From JAPWJZ01 sp965279315 (GTDB taxonomy: Bacteria > Pseudomonadota > Alphaproteobacteria > Micavibrionales > UBA2020): a DNA stretch of 64,000 nt. The DNA lies in assembly GCA_965279315.1 (NCBI GenBank), contig OZ257145.1, positions 1,550,001-1,614,000 of the forward strand, read 5' to 3'. Below are positions 8,713-16,312 of the stretch, one piece after another (position 1 is the stretch's first letter; each line of letters opens with the position of its first letter). Below the pieces are notes generated by a model that saw only the letters and a list, made by a program, of their open reading frames with translations, did no database searches and was not told the origin of the DNA. The translations under genes and the position numbers were made by a program.

Positions 8713-9524
8713 GCGAGCCCCTTCTTTATAAAACTGCGAGAATCTAAAAAATCATACCAATGTTCGCCCAGATCTTCCCATTTTTCCTTGCCTGCGCCTT
8801 TAACTCTTTGCTGTATCTGGAAGTGAGGCCTTGCTTGCTTTGATGAGCCATATTTAAATATATCGAACCTGATTTGTATATCGTTTTTAATAACGACCAA
8901 GTCGCCGCTTTCTTTGAGCTTAACGATATCCGGTTTTCCGCCCAAGAATTTTTCAATCTCTCTTGCTGCCTTGAGAAGTCTTTGCTCTTGCTTGACGCCT
9001 GAAAAGAAAATACGCGCTGCCGGGGTTCCCGTCAAAAGTCTTCCAACCACGACCGCCTCGGGCACTGTTGCTGCTGCGACAGTCATCGCAAGATTTTCGA
9101 CTGTGATACTCTCGCGTGCCTGTTCGGCAACGTACTGCCCTGCTGTCGGGCGTGGATAAATTGGTTTCAGGCTGTCGCGCAGGTCGTCGGGCAAATAACG
9201 GGGAGGCTGGGCAGGCGCGGTGCTCCGGCTGCGGCCGTCATCCCACCAATTGTCGGCGTGGCGGCCGCGTTGCAAGGGGTTGCGCCTTGGCAGTGGCGCG
9301 CTCACGCGCCCCGCGCCGCTCCCGCCACCATCCGTCCATTCGCCGCCGTTGTTGCGGCCGGCGGGGATGCGGGGCTGGTTGGGATCATATTTCAGGCGCA
9401 GGTCGCGCCATGTGGCGGCCTGCTTGCGGGCGGTGGCGGCTTCCGCATTCAGCAGGGTGATGAGGTATTGGATGGACAGGTAGAGTTGGTGGTCGATGGG
9501 GGCGGGGATCTGGAGGTAACTCAC
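8709..9524 (-). CDS. Putative polymorphic toxin with PAG-GGEW linker and C-terminal effector domain
   Basis: A protein of 271 residues. The start is GTG with AAGGAG eight bases upstream. After a helical N-terminus there is YDPNQPRIPAGRNNGGEWTD at about residues 46-65. This resembles the P-AG-x-GG-Q/E-W junction that precedes C-terminal toxin domains in polymorphic toxins and some phage proteins. A low-complexity G/S/R stretch follows, then a hydrophobic helix near 140-160. The C-terminal domain (about 180-271: KPDIVKLKESGDLVVI, RFDIFKYG, RPHFQIQ, GEHWYDF) has conserved-looking H, R, E and W residues and could be a small nuclease. A barnase/RelE-like fold is only a guess. The downstream small coupled genes fit immunity proteins. 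Confidence 0.6.
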   Translation of the reverse strand: MSYLQIPAPIDHQLYLSIQYLITLLNAEAATARKQAATWRDLRLKYDPNQPRIPAGRNNGGEWTDGGGSGAGRVSAPLPRRNPLQRGRHADNWWDDGRSRSTAPAQPPRYLPDDLRDSLKPIYPRPTAGQYVAEQARESITVENLAMTVAAATVPEAVVVGRLLTGTPAARIFFSGVKQEQRLLKAAREIEKFLGGKPDIVKLKESGDLVVIKNDIQIRFDIFKYGSSKQARPHFQIQQRVKGAGKEKWEDLGEHWYDFLDSRSFIKKGLA

Positions 9525-9570
9525 TTTACGTACTCCTTTCGTTCATTTTATACTCCCATAAAATTGCTTA

Positions 9571-9602
9571 AAACGCAAGATATATATTAATAAACGCAAG
9601 AT
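9571..9602. repeat. Direct repeats in the toxin/xthA divergent promoter region
   Basis: AAACGCAAGAT occurs at 9571-9581 and again at 9592-9602, 21 bp apart, which places both copies on the same DNA face. They lie in an AT-rich 160-bp gap between the toxin operon (leftward) and xthA (rightward), so they may be an operator. Confidence 0.4.
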
Positions 9603-9683
9603 TTCAAATGCTTGTCATGGCTGGTTTTCCGGCTTGAAGCTTCCCATATTTAAGCTATCATCACGGCATTCAAAGGAAACATC

Positions 9684-10490
9684 ATGCGGCTCGTCACCTG
9701 GAACATCAATTCAGTCCGTCTGCGCATCGGCCTTGTCGGCAAGATGATCGACAAGCTGCAGCCCGATGTACTGTGCCTGCAGGAAACGAAGACGCCCGAC
9801 GAATTTTTCCCCGTCGATGCGCTGACCGCGAAGGGCTACACGCATCACCACTTCACGGGCATGAAGGGCTATAACGGCGTCGCGATTTTTTCGAAAATTC
9901 CGCTGGATGACAAGCAGGTGCATAACCGCGTGAAAAAAAACGACACGCGCCATATTTCCGCGAAGGTGAAATTCAAGGGCGCGCCGTTCGAGCTGCATAA
10001 CCTGTACATTCCCGCAGGCGGCGACATCCCCGACCCGAAAGTGAACGAGAAGTTCAAGCACAAGCTGGATTTCGTCGATGAACTGGCGGAATGGTTTCCG
10101 TCGGAGCGTTCGGCGAAACTGCCGATGATCGCCGTCGGCGACCTCAACATCGCGCCGCGCGAAAACGATGTGTGGAGCCATAAACAGATGCTGAAGGTGG
10201 TATCGCATACGCCGATCGAGGTGGAGAAATTCACCGAATTTTATAATTCCGTCGAATGGGTCGATGCCGTGCGGCATTTCGTGCCGGATGACCAGAAGCT
10301 CTATTCATGGTGGAGCTACCGCGCCGCCGACTGGAACGCTGCCGACCGCGGCCGCCGCCTCGACCATATCTGGGTGACGAAGAAACTGAAACCGCTGCTG
10401 GCCGCGCATGAAATCCACCGTGATATCCGCGGCTGGGAACAGCCCTCCGACCATGTGCCGGTCGTGATCGACCTGAAGGATCCCGCATGA
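9684..10490 (+). CDS. xthA: Exodeoxyribonuclease III
   Basis: The AP endonuclease and 3'-5' exonuclease of base-excision repair, 268 residues, the normal size for the family. The fold is the exonuclease-endonuclease-phosphatase type. The metal and catalytic residues are visible in TWNINSVR (N-terminal), CLQETK, the VGDLNIAP loop with its D and N, and the C-terminal PSDHVPV histidine. The stop overlaps the start of the following ankyrin gene (ATGA at 10487-10490), so the two are translated as a pair. Confidence 0.95.
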   Translation: MRLVTWNINSVRLRIGLVGKMIDKLQPDVLCLQETKTPDEFFPVDALTAKGYTHHHFTGMKGYNGVAIFSKIPLDDKQVHNRVKKNDTRHISAKVKFKGAPFELHNLYIPAGGDIPDPKVNEKFKHKLDFVDELAEWFPSERSAKLPMIAVGDLNIAPRENDVWSHKQMLKVVSHTPIEVEKFTEFYNSVEWVDAVRHFVPDDQKLYSWWSYRAADWNAADRGRRLDHIWVTKKLKPLLAAHEIHRDIRGWEQPSDHVPVVIDLKDPA

Positions 10491-11476
10491 TTTCCGATGA
10501 ACAACGCATGAAACTGAACGTGGAAATGGCCGATTTCGCCAAGCGCGGCGACCTTGAAAACGTCATGGCCGCCGTGATGCTGGGCGCGGAGCCGGATGCC
10601 GGCCACAGCCGCGCGCTGCGTTGCGCCGCGCAGGAAGGCTTCGTGCCGGTCATCGAATATTTGATTGATGCAGGCGCGAACCTGCATGCGCTGAACGACG
10701 ACCCGCTGCGGCAGGCCGTGAACAATGGCCGTTACAAAGCGGTCGCGGCGCTCATCAGGCTGGGCGCGGATGTGAATGCGCAGGACGGCGAATTCCTGAT
10801 CAAGGCCGCCGACCGCGGCGACACCGATATCGTGCGCGATTTATTGATTGCGAAGGCCGACCCGCACCGCTCCGACGATCAGGCGTTGCGGAAAGCCGCA
10901 TTCAACGGCCATGCGCCCGTCGTGCGCCTGCTGCTGCGCTTTGGTGCCGACCCGTTTGCGATGCATGGCAGCGCGATGGCGCTGGCCAACGCCGATAAGC
11001 ATGGTGAAGTGGTCGAGGCGCTGGCCGAAGTCATGAATGAACAGCGCGAGGAATTCCGCCTGACGCTCGCGCTGCAGGAAAAAACGCAAGTGTTCCTGCG
11101 CGCACCGTATCAGAACAGCGGCGAAAGCGCGCTGGTGCGTGCGGTGAAAATGAATAACCTCGACAAAGTGATCGAGAAAATGAAGGCCAGCGGAGATACG
11201 TTCAGCTATGCCGACATGCATGAATTGAAAGACCGCTCGGGCCGATCGGTCGCCGTGCTCGCCGCCGAAACGGGGCAGCTGGGAAAATTGTTCGATCCAG
11301 AATTCTGGAAGTCGGATGTCGAGGGGCTGAAAGCCGCGTGGAACAAGATCCCCGCACCCACGCAAAAATCGAGCGGCATCACGAATGACAGCTTTGCCGC
11401 GCTCGTCGCGTCGCATCACCAGATGATTTTGAAATCGGGCGCGAACCGGTTCAAGCTGAAACCGCCGGGAATGTAA
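10487..11476 (+). CDS. Ankyrin-repeat protein coupled to xthA
   Basis: A protein of 329 residues. The first ~180 residues hold about five ankyrin repeats (for example LRCAAQEGFVPVIEYLIDAGANL, LIRLGADVNAQDG and RKAAFNGHAPVVRLLLRFGADP). The remainder is a helical region with no recognised motif. The ATG overlaps the xthA stop by 4 bp, so it is likely co-translated, although no direct link to repair is visible. It ends directly against the convergent gene at 11477 (no gap between stop codons). Confidence 0.85.
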   Translation: MISDEQRMKLNVEMADFAKRGDLENVMAAVMLGAEPDAGHSRALRCAAQEGFVPVIEYLIDAGANLHALNDDPLRQAVNNGRYKAVAALIRLGADVNAQDGEFLIKAADRGDTDIVRDLLIAKADPHRSDDQALRKAAFNGHAPVVRLLLRFGADPFAMHGSAMALANADKHGEVVEALAEVMNEQREEFRLTLALQEKTQVFLRAPYQNSGESALVRAVKMNNLDKVIEKMKASGDTFSYADMHELKDRSGRSVAVLAAETGQLGKLFDPEFWKSDVEGLKAAWNKIPAPTQKSSGITNDSFAALVASHHQMILKSGANRFKLKPPGM

Positions 11477-12340
11477 TCAGCCTTTGGGTGCGCGCGTATG
11501 CGGTGCAGCGGCGGGCGCAACCCAGGGCTCTTTCTTGCCGCCGTCATACGGGCGGGCGAGTCCTTTGGAAACCAGGTTTTCGGCAACGCCCACGCCTTCC
11601 AGCGTCTTGATGTCGCCCAGCATGCGGCCGCCGTATTTCTCGTATTCCACGTTGTACAGCAGCACATCCTTGCCGTCGATCAGGTCGCGGGTGGCCGCGC
11701 TGGCCTTTTCGGCGAGGGCTGCCTCGTATTCGTTTTTTGCGCGGCCTTTTTTCTCCGGCGTGTCGATGCCGCCGACGCGCACGTTGATGACAACGAAATG
11801 GCCGGGCCAGATTTCGGCCACGACCGCAGGCGTATCGCCGTCGATCACGCGCAGCACGCGCGCCTGCACCGGGCCGTCGATCTTGTCGCTCACCGGTTTC
11901 ACGTTCGGCAGTTCCACCGCCATGCCGGTCGTCGCCTGCGATGTAAGCCCGCGCAGGTAAACGCGCGACCCTTTTTTCGCATCGGACACCGTCTGCCCGT
12001 TGGCATCGGTGATATTTGCGGAATAGGGCGCGCCCGCGGTACTGCCCGTCTGCTGCACGCGCGTGATCATGTATTGCCCGACCCAGGAATGCGCGCGCAC
12101 GACCAGCATGCCATCCGCGCTCGCCTGTATCACATCGGCCTCAACCACCGTGCGGTGATCGGTCGGCACGCGCAGCCGCGTGGTGTTGTCGTTCGATGTC
12201 GCAACGGTTGCGGCGGGGGCGGCGGCGTTGTTGTTGAAATGCAGCGTCAGGCCGGTGCCGACCGCGCCGCCGGTGGTCAGGCCGACCGCGAAAACCAGTG
12301 CGGTCTTGCGGGCTTCTTTTTTGAATTCCTGAAAGTTCAT
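11477..12340 (-). CDS. Thermonuclease-like (SNase) domain protein with N-terminal membrane anchor
   Basis: A protein of 287 residues. A hydrophobic helix at about 12-34 (TALVFAVGLTTGGAVGTGLTLHF) anchors or exports it. The middle part (50-155) is a beta-rich region of unknown type. The C-terminal ~130 residues are a staphylococcal-nuclease-like domain: VIDGDTPAV, then RVGGIDTPEKKG (arginine and glutamate of the active site), YEKYGGRMLGD (second active-site arginine) and GLARPYDGGKKEPW. These match the R35, E43 and R87 positions of the family, so it is likely an active calcium-dependent nuclease outside the cytoplasm. A shorter relative follows at 12436-12864. Confidence 0.82.
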   Translation of the reverse strand: MNFQEFKKEARKTALVFAVGLTTGGAVGTGLTLHFNNNAAAPAATVATSNDNTTRLRVPTDHRTVVEADVIQASADGMLVVRAHSWVGQYMITRVQQTGSTAGAPYSANITDANGQTVSDAKKGSRVYLRGLTSQATTGMAVELPNVKPVSDKIDGPVQARVLRVIDGDTPAVVAEIWPGHFVVINVRVGGIDTPEKKGRAKNEYEAALAEKASAATRDLIDGKDVLLYNVEYEKYGGRMLGDIKTLEGVGVAENLVSKGLARPYDGGKKEPWVAPAAAPHTRAPKG

Positions 12341-12435
12341 GATCGGGCGCGCCTTTTAAAAAATGATGCGCGACTATATACCGGCCTTATAAATTATGTC
12401 AATGCGGGGAAATAAAATAGCTGTTATTCAACAGG

Positions 12436-12864
12436 TTAAGAACACCAGCCCTGCCGCTTGCCGCCCTTGTACGGGCGCGCGAGGTTCTTGCCGATCATGT
12501 AATCGGCAATGGGCGTGCCATCGCTCGCCGCCGCCGTGGCCAGCACACGCCCCGCATATTTTTCGTGCTGGATATTGCTGAGCCGGATTTTGCCATCCGC
12601 CAGCAACTGCGCGAGCGCGCGGCGCGACTGTTCGGCGCGCGCGCGTTCCGAGACGCATTTACCGTGCTTTTCCGGCGTGTCGATGCCGTTGATGCGCACA
12701 TGCGTTTCAATGTCCTGCCCGATCCAGATATGCAGCCGCACGGTGACTGTATCGCCGTCCAGCACGGCCAGCACCTGCCCGGTGAGCGGCCCCGCCAATA
12801 CATCCTTCGCCGCCGCAGGTTGCGGCAGGAAAAGCAGGCAAAAAAGGGCAAGCGCGAGTCTCAT
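12436..12864 (-). CDS. Secreted thermonuclease-like protein
   Basis: A protein of 142 residues. The start MRLALALFCLLFLPQPAAA gives a classic signal peptide with AAA cleavage near residue 19; other in-frame starts lie a few codons upstream, and none has a clear ribosome-binding site. The SNase domain has VLDGDTVTV, VRINGIDTPEKHG, HEKYAGRVLA and ARPYKGGKRQGW, so the catalytic arginines and glutamate are retained. It is a compact homologue of the C-terminal domain of the gene at 11477-12340 and is transcribed in the same direction 95 bp upstream of it. The pair looks like an old duplication. Confidence 0.82.
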   Translation of the reverse strand: MRLALALFCLLFLPQPAAAKDVLAGPLTGQVLAVLDGDTVTVRLHIWIGQDIETHVRINGIDTPEKHGKCVSERARAEQSRRALAQLLADGKIRLSNIQHEKYAGRVLATAAASDGTPIADYMIGKNLARPYKGGKRQGWCS

Positions 12865-12931
12865 GCGCATACTATCGCATGACACGCATAAGTTGTAAAT
12901 GTAATATTACAACCTTAAATAGAATTACTGA

Positions 12932-13459
12932 TTATTTGGTGAGGTGTATGAAAGGTGTCTTAGGAGTTCGTGTTCGTAAGTCGGCTATAAAATTGTCTAG
13001 TAAGCCTTTCGGTATTTTGGTTATCGGAATAAATAGTCGGGCGCGAGTTTCTGTAGTTAAAATTAGATGCGTTGGGGTGCGCATGATGTCGGAGATAAAC
13101 TTCAGTGAAAACGATTCATCACTATCTGGCTCTGTTATCTTTAATCTTTCTTCGTCAAGTTCTATCGTGATTTCAACAGAGTCATTTGACTTAAATTTTC
13201 TTTTGTAAAACGATCTCACTCTTTTTAAGCGATCTTTTCGCTCGGAAAAAGGGAATGCCACAAAAACAAATAAGAAAATAAGTAAAGCAAGAAATTCGTC
13301 AGACCCGCAAAACTCACATTTTCCTTTTAGCGCAAGGTCAAATATTAAATAAATTAGGGTAAAAGTCGCAGCGCTCATAAAGCGCATAATTCTAAAATTC
13401 TTTTTGAACTCGGGCGATATTTTTGCATTAGCTATTGCTAATAGCCACGTAATCTTCAA
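12932..13459 (-). CDS. AT-rich inner-membrane protein, YcxB-like C-terminus
   Basis: A protein of up to 175 residues. Two transmembrane helices are visible at about 30-48 (SAATFTLIYLIFDLAL) and 56-72 (FLALLIFLFVFVAFPF). A cytoplasmic domain follows (RKDRLKRVRSFY, then VEITIELDEERLKITEPDSDESFSLKFISDIMRT), which resembles the YcxB-type beta domain. The start is TTG and weakly supported; ATG codons lie 24-27 codons downstream. The gene is much richer in A+T than its neighbours, which points to horizontal gain. It lies 28 bp downstream of xerC on the same strand. Confidence 0.6.
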   Translation of the reverse strand: MKITWLLAIANAKISPEFKKNFRIMRFMSAATFTLIYLIFDLALKGKCEFCGSDEFLALLIFLFVFVAFPFSERKDRLKRVRSFYKRKFKSNDSVEITIELDEERLKITEPDSDESFSLKFISDIMRTPTHLILTTETRARLFIPITKIPKGLLDNFIADLRTRTPKTPFIHLTK

Positions 13460-13487
13460 TCGATAGCGAAAATTGAATTTTCATTCT

Positions 13488-14435
13488 CTAGTCCTTCGCC
13501 CTTGGATGCGCCTTCATGTAGATTTCCATGATCTGGGCATTGTCGTAGTCGGTGTAGCGGGTGGTGGTGGAGACGGAGGCGTGGCCGAGGAGTTCCTGGA
13601 TGGTGCGCAGGTCCGCGCCGCCGACAAGGATATGCGTGGCGAAGCTGTGGCGGAGCGCATGGGGTGTGACGGATTCCGGCAGGCCGATGGCTTTGCGCAA
13701 ATTGCGCAGGTCGCGCTGCGCGACGCCCTGCGTCAATCGCCCGCCTTTCGCGCCGAGGAACAGCGGCGTTGTTTTTTCCATGGGGAAGGGGACGACGGCG
13801 AGGTATTCGTTCAGCATGCGCTCGACCACCGGAATGACCGGCACCATGCGCTCCTTCGATCCCTTGCCCATCACGCGCACTTCGGCATTGATCGGGCGCG
13901 TGCCGTAATTCAGCTGCAACGCCTCGTCGATACGCAGCCCGCAACCATACAGCAGCATGAACAGCGCGCGGTCGCGCATGCCGATCCAGTTTTCTTTGGG
14001 GATGCTGTCGGCATTCTCCACCACCTCGCGCGCCTGTTTCGGCGGCAATGCGCGGGGGATTTTCTTTGGCATTTTCGGCGTGCGGATGCTGGCGATGGCA
14101 GGGTTATGCAGATGGCCGTTGCGGTCGAGCCAGCGCAGGAAATTGCGGACGGAGGCGAGCGACCGCGCGCGCGTGGCGGCGCCCGCGCCCTCCATCGTTT
14201 TTTTCGACAGCCAGCTGCGGAAATCGCGGATCGTTGCATCGCCAAGGTCGTTCATGGATGGCGGCTTGCCGAGGTGGCGTGTCAGGAAACCGAAGAAATA
14301 TTCCATGTCGGCGGTATAGGCGCGCAGCGTGTGTTTCGAGAAGTGTTTTTCCAGCGACAGGTACGTCACCCATTCCGCATATATCGCGGCAAGGTCGGGG
14401 GCGGTTGCGGGCGGGGTGAGGGTGTCGTCCGTCAT
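13488..14435 (-). CDS. xerC: Tyrosine recombinase XerC
   Basis: A site-specific tyrosine recombinase of 315 residues that, with XerD, resolves chromosome dimers at dif. The N-terminal SAM-like core-binding domain spans about 15-110. The catalytic set is R168 (GCGLRIDEAL), K191/K194 (GKGSKER), H259 and R262 (HALRHSF), H285 (LLGHAS) and Y294 (TTRYTDYD). The neighbourhood (DUF484, fsa, priA) is the one usual for xerC in alphaproteobacteria, which supports this over an element-borne integrase. Confidence 0.92.
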   Translation of the reverse strand: MTDDTLTPPATAPDLAAIYAEWVTYLSLEKHFSKHTLRAYTADMEYFFGFLTRHLGKPPSMNDLGDATIRDFRSWLSKKTMEGAGAATRARSLASVRNFLRWLDRNGHLHNPAIASIRTPKMPKKIPRALPPKQAREVVENADSIPKENWIGMRDRALFMLLYGCGLRIDEALQLNYGTRPINAEVRVMGKGSKERMVPVIPVVERMLNEYLAVVPFPMEKTTPLFLGAKGGRLTQGVAQRDLRNLRKAIGLPESVTPHALRHSFATHILVGGADLRTIQELLGHASVSTTTRYTDYDNAQIMEIYMKAHPRAKD

Positions 14436-14498
14436 GCAAGAATTCTAGCATGACTCAAGGGTTCGTCTAGTAAGTCAAAATTAAGGGGGGGTAAAAAC

Positions 14499-14867
14499 TC
14501 ATTTAGGCAAATGAGATGTCACATACCATGTCACATATACTGCGACAGCTGCGGTAATAGCATTACTGAGAATTAGGCCTGTAGTATTAAATAAAAGCTG
14601 ACCAAGCTTGCTTAACGTCCCTTCGTTCAATCTCTCCAGAAAAAGTCGTCCTGTCACAGTAATCCGAGTAGGTTGGTAACCATTATCACTCATATGACGG
14701 GCTTCGTATTCAATTGCGTTAGTTTCCGCCAACTCCCTGCAGCATGTTTCGATTTCTTGCGCGGAAAACTTCTTCTTAATTTCTGTTAGATCAATTGCGT
14801 TTTCCGTGTGAACGTTTAGTTCGCACAGTTTTAAGATTTTAATTGCTAACTTATTGTTTGCGTACAT
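14499..14867 (-). CDS. AT-rich hypothetical protein with helix-turn-helix-like region and C-terminal membrane helix
   Basis: A protein of 122 residues. Residues 1-80 are helical with a winged-helix-like arrangement (LTEIKKKFSAQEIETCCRELAETNAIEYEARH, then a strand pair around RITVTGRLFLERL). The last 25 residues (GLILSNAITAAVAVYVTWYV) form one membrane helix. It sits between the DUF484 gene and xerC, normally neighbours, and has markedly higher A+T than both, so it is probably an insertion. No family was recognised. Confidence 0.5.
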   Translation of the reverse strand: MYANNKLAIKILKLCELNVHTENAIDLTEIKKKFSAQEIETCCRELAETNAIEYEARHMSDNGYQPTRITVTGRLFLERLNEGTLSKLGQLLFNTTGLILSNAITAAVAVYVTWYVTSHLPK

Positions 14868-14903
14868 TAGCGCATTCTAAATTTATAATTTACCGAATTT
14901 TCT

Positions 14904-15596
14904 TTAAACGTTCACATCCAGCCAGATGCGGAAACAGCGTTCCACAACCTGCGCGAGGAAGCCGACCTGGTCGATCGCCTGTTCGGGGCTGAAGGCTTCG
15001 GGGTTGCGGGATCCGAAGGCGATGATGCCGGCGGGGGTGTTGGTGCTGATTTCGATGCGGAGCAGAGCGTGGCTTTTGACCAGGCCCGCGCCGGGGCCGA
15101 AGATTTCTTCGTGGCCGTTGATGTTCGGCTGCAGCAATGCGTCACCGTCACCGAGCCAGCTGCGCACAAAACCGGGCTTGGCGAAGCGGATGCCGGACTG
15201 GTTGACGAAGGGGACTTCTTTCGACGTCGCCTCGATCACCAGGTTGATGGTGTCGACATCCAGCAGCACGGGCAGGTCCTGCGTGATCGTCTCGATAAAT
15301 TCCTCGAATGTCTCCGCCTCCAGTATCACCAGCACGGCGGTCTGGATGCGGCTCTGGTTGCTCATGTTGGCGCGGAACGTCTCGATGAGTTCTTTTTGCA
15401 CCTTGTGCGCGTTGGACTTGTCCGATTTCAGGCGCTCGACCAGCACCTGCTGGAAATCGACAACGCCGCGCCCGCGGTCCTGCCCCGGTGCGGAGAGTTC
15501 CTCCAGCAGGTCGGGGTTGTCGCGGAAGAAATCCTTCTTCTTGCGCAGGAACGCAATCACGTCTTCTTCGGAAATGTCTTTCGCGGCAGCGGGCAT
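14904..15596 (-). CDS. DUF484 family protein
   Basis: A protein of 230 residues matching the DUF484 layout: an N-terminal helical segment (ISEEDVIAFLRKKKDFFRDNPDLLEELS), a coiled-coil linker, and a GAF-like C-terminal domain (HALLRIEISTNTPAGIIAFGSRNPEAFSPEQ). DUF484 genes are commonly found directly upstream of xerC. The molecular function is not established. The ATG shares a base with the TAA of fsa (TAATG), so translation is coupled to fsa. Confidence 0.88.
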   Translation of the reverse strand: MPAAAKDISEEDVIAFLRKKKDFFRDNPDLLEELSAPGQDRGRGVVDFQQVLVERLKSDKSNAHKVQKELIETFRANMSNQSRIQTAVLVILEAETFEEFIETITQDLPVLLDVDTINLVIEATSKEVPFVNQSGIRFAKPGFVRSWLGDGDALLQPNINGHEEIFGPGAGLVKSHALLRIEISTNTPAGIIAFGSRNPEAFSPEQAIDQVGFLAQVVERCFRIWLDVNV

Positions 15597-16261
15597 TACG
15601 CGGCGTCCAGGATGGTCTGGCCCGTTTTCGCCCAGTCGGACACGAATGCCGCCAGACCCTTGTCGGTCAGCGGATGCGCGTAAAGCTGGCGGATCACTTT
15701 CGGCGGAATGGTCGCCACATGTGCGCCGACCTTCGCCGCATCGATCAGGTGGATCGGGTGGCGGATGGATGCGACCAGCACTTCGGTCTTGAAGTTCGGG
15801 TATTGCTTGTAAATCTGCACGATGTCCTTGATCAGCTGCGTGCCGTCCTGGCCGACGTCATCAAGGCGGCCGACGAAGGGCGAGATGAACGTCGCGCCCG
15901 CTTTCGCGGCAAGGATGGCCTGCGCAGCGGAGAAGCAGAGCGTCACGTTGACCTGCGTGCCGTTATCCGACAGCGCCTTGCAAACTTTGAGGCCATCGGG
16001 CGTCAGCGGCACTTTCACCGCCACGTTTTTCGCGATCTTCGCCAGTTTCTGGCCTTCCTTCAGCATCGTTGCGTAATCGGTCGCGGCGACTTCCGCGCTG
16101 ACCGGGCCGTCCACTACTTCGCAGATTTCGGCGATCAGTTTCAGGAAGTTCTTGCCCGATTGTGCGATCAGGGTCGGGTTGGTGGTGACGCCGTCCAGCA
16201 GGCCGGTCGATGCCAAGTCCTTGATTTCAGCGATATCGCCGGTGTCGACGAAGAATTTCAT
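15596..16261 (-). CDS. fsa: Fructose-6-phosphate aldolase / small transaldolase
   Basis: A 221-residue class I aldolase of the transaldolase B-like small family. These enzymes transfer dihydroxyacetone units or act as transaldolase in the pentose phosphate pathway. The signature sequences are MKFFVDTGDIAEIK, GVTTNPTLIA, the Schiff-base lysine in VAVKVPLTPDG, and ISPFVGRLDDVG. The length (about 215-220) fits the short family, not the longer classic transaldolases. Whether the main activity is transaldolase or fructose-6-phosphate aldolase cannot be decided from sequence. It diverges from priA with a 51-bp gap. Confidence 0.93.
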   Translation of the reverse strand: MKFFVDTGDIAEIKDLASTGLLDGVTTNPTLIAQSGKNFLKLIAEICEVVDGPVSAEVAATDYATMLKEGQKLAKIAKNVAVKVPLTPDGLKVCKALSDNGTQVNVTLCFSAAQAILAAKAGATFISPFVGRLDDVGQDGTQLIKDIVQIYKQYPNFKTEVLVASIRHPIHLIDAAKVGAHVATIPPKVIRQLYAHPLTDKGLAAFVSDWAKTGQTILDAA

Positions 16262-16312
16262 TGTATGCGCCCTTTCGAAAAGCTTCCTTTTGATCCGCGG
16301 TTATAGTACCCA

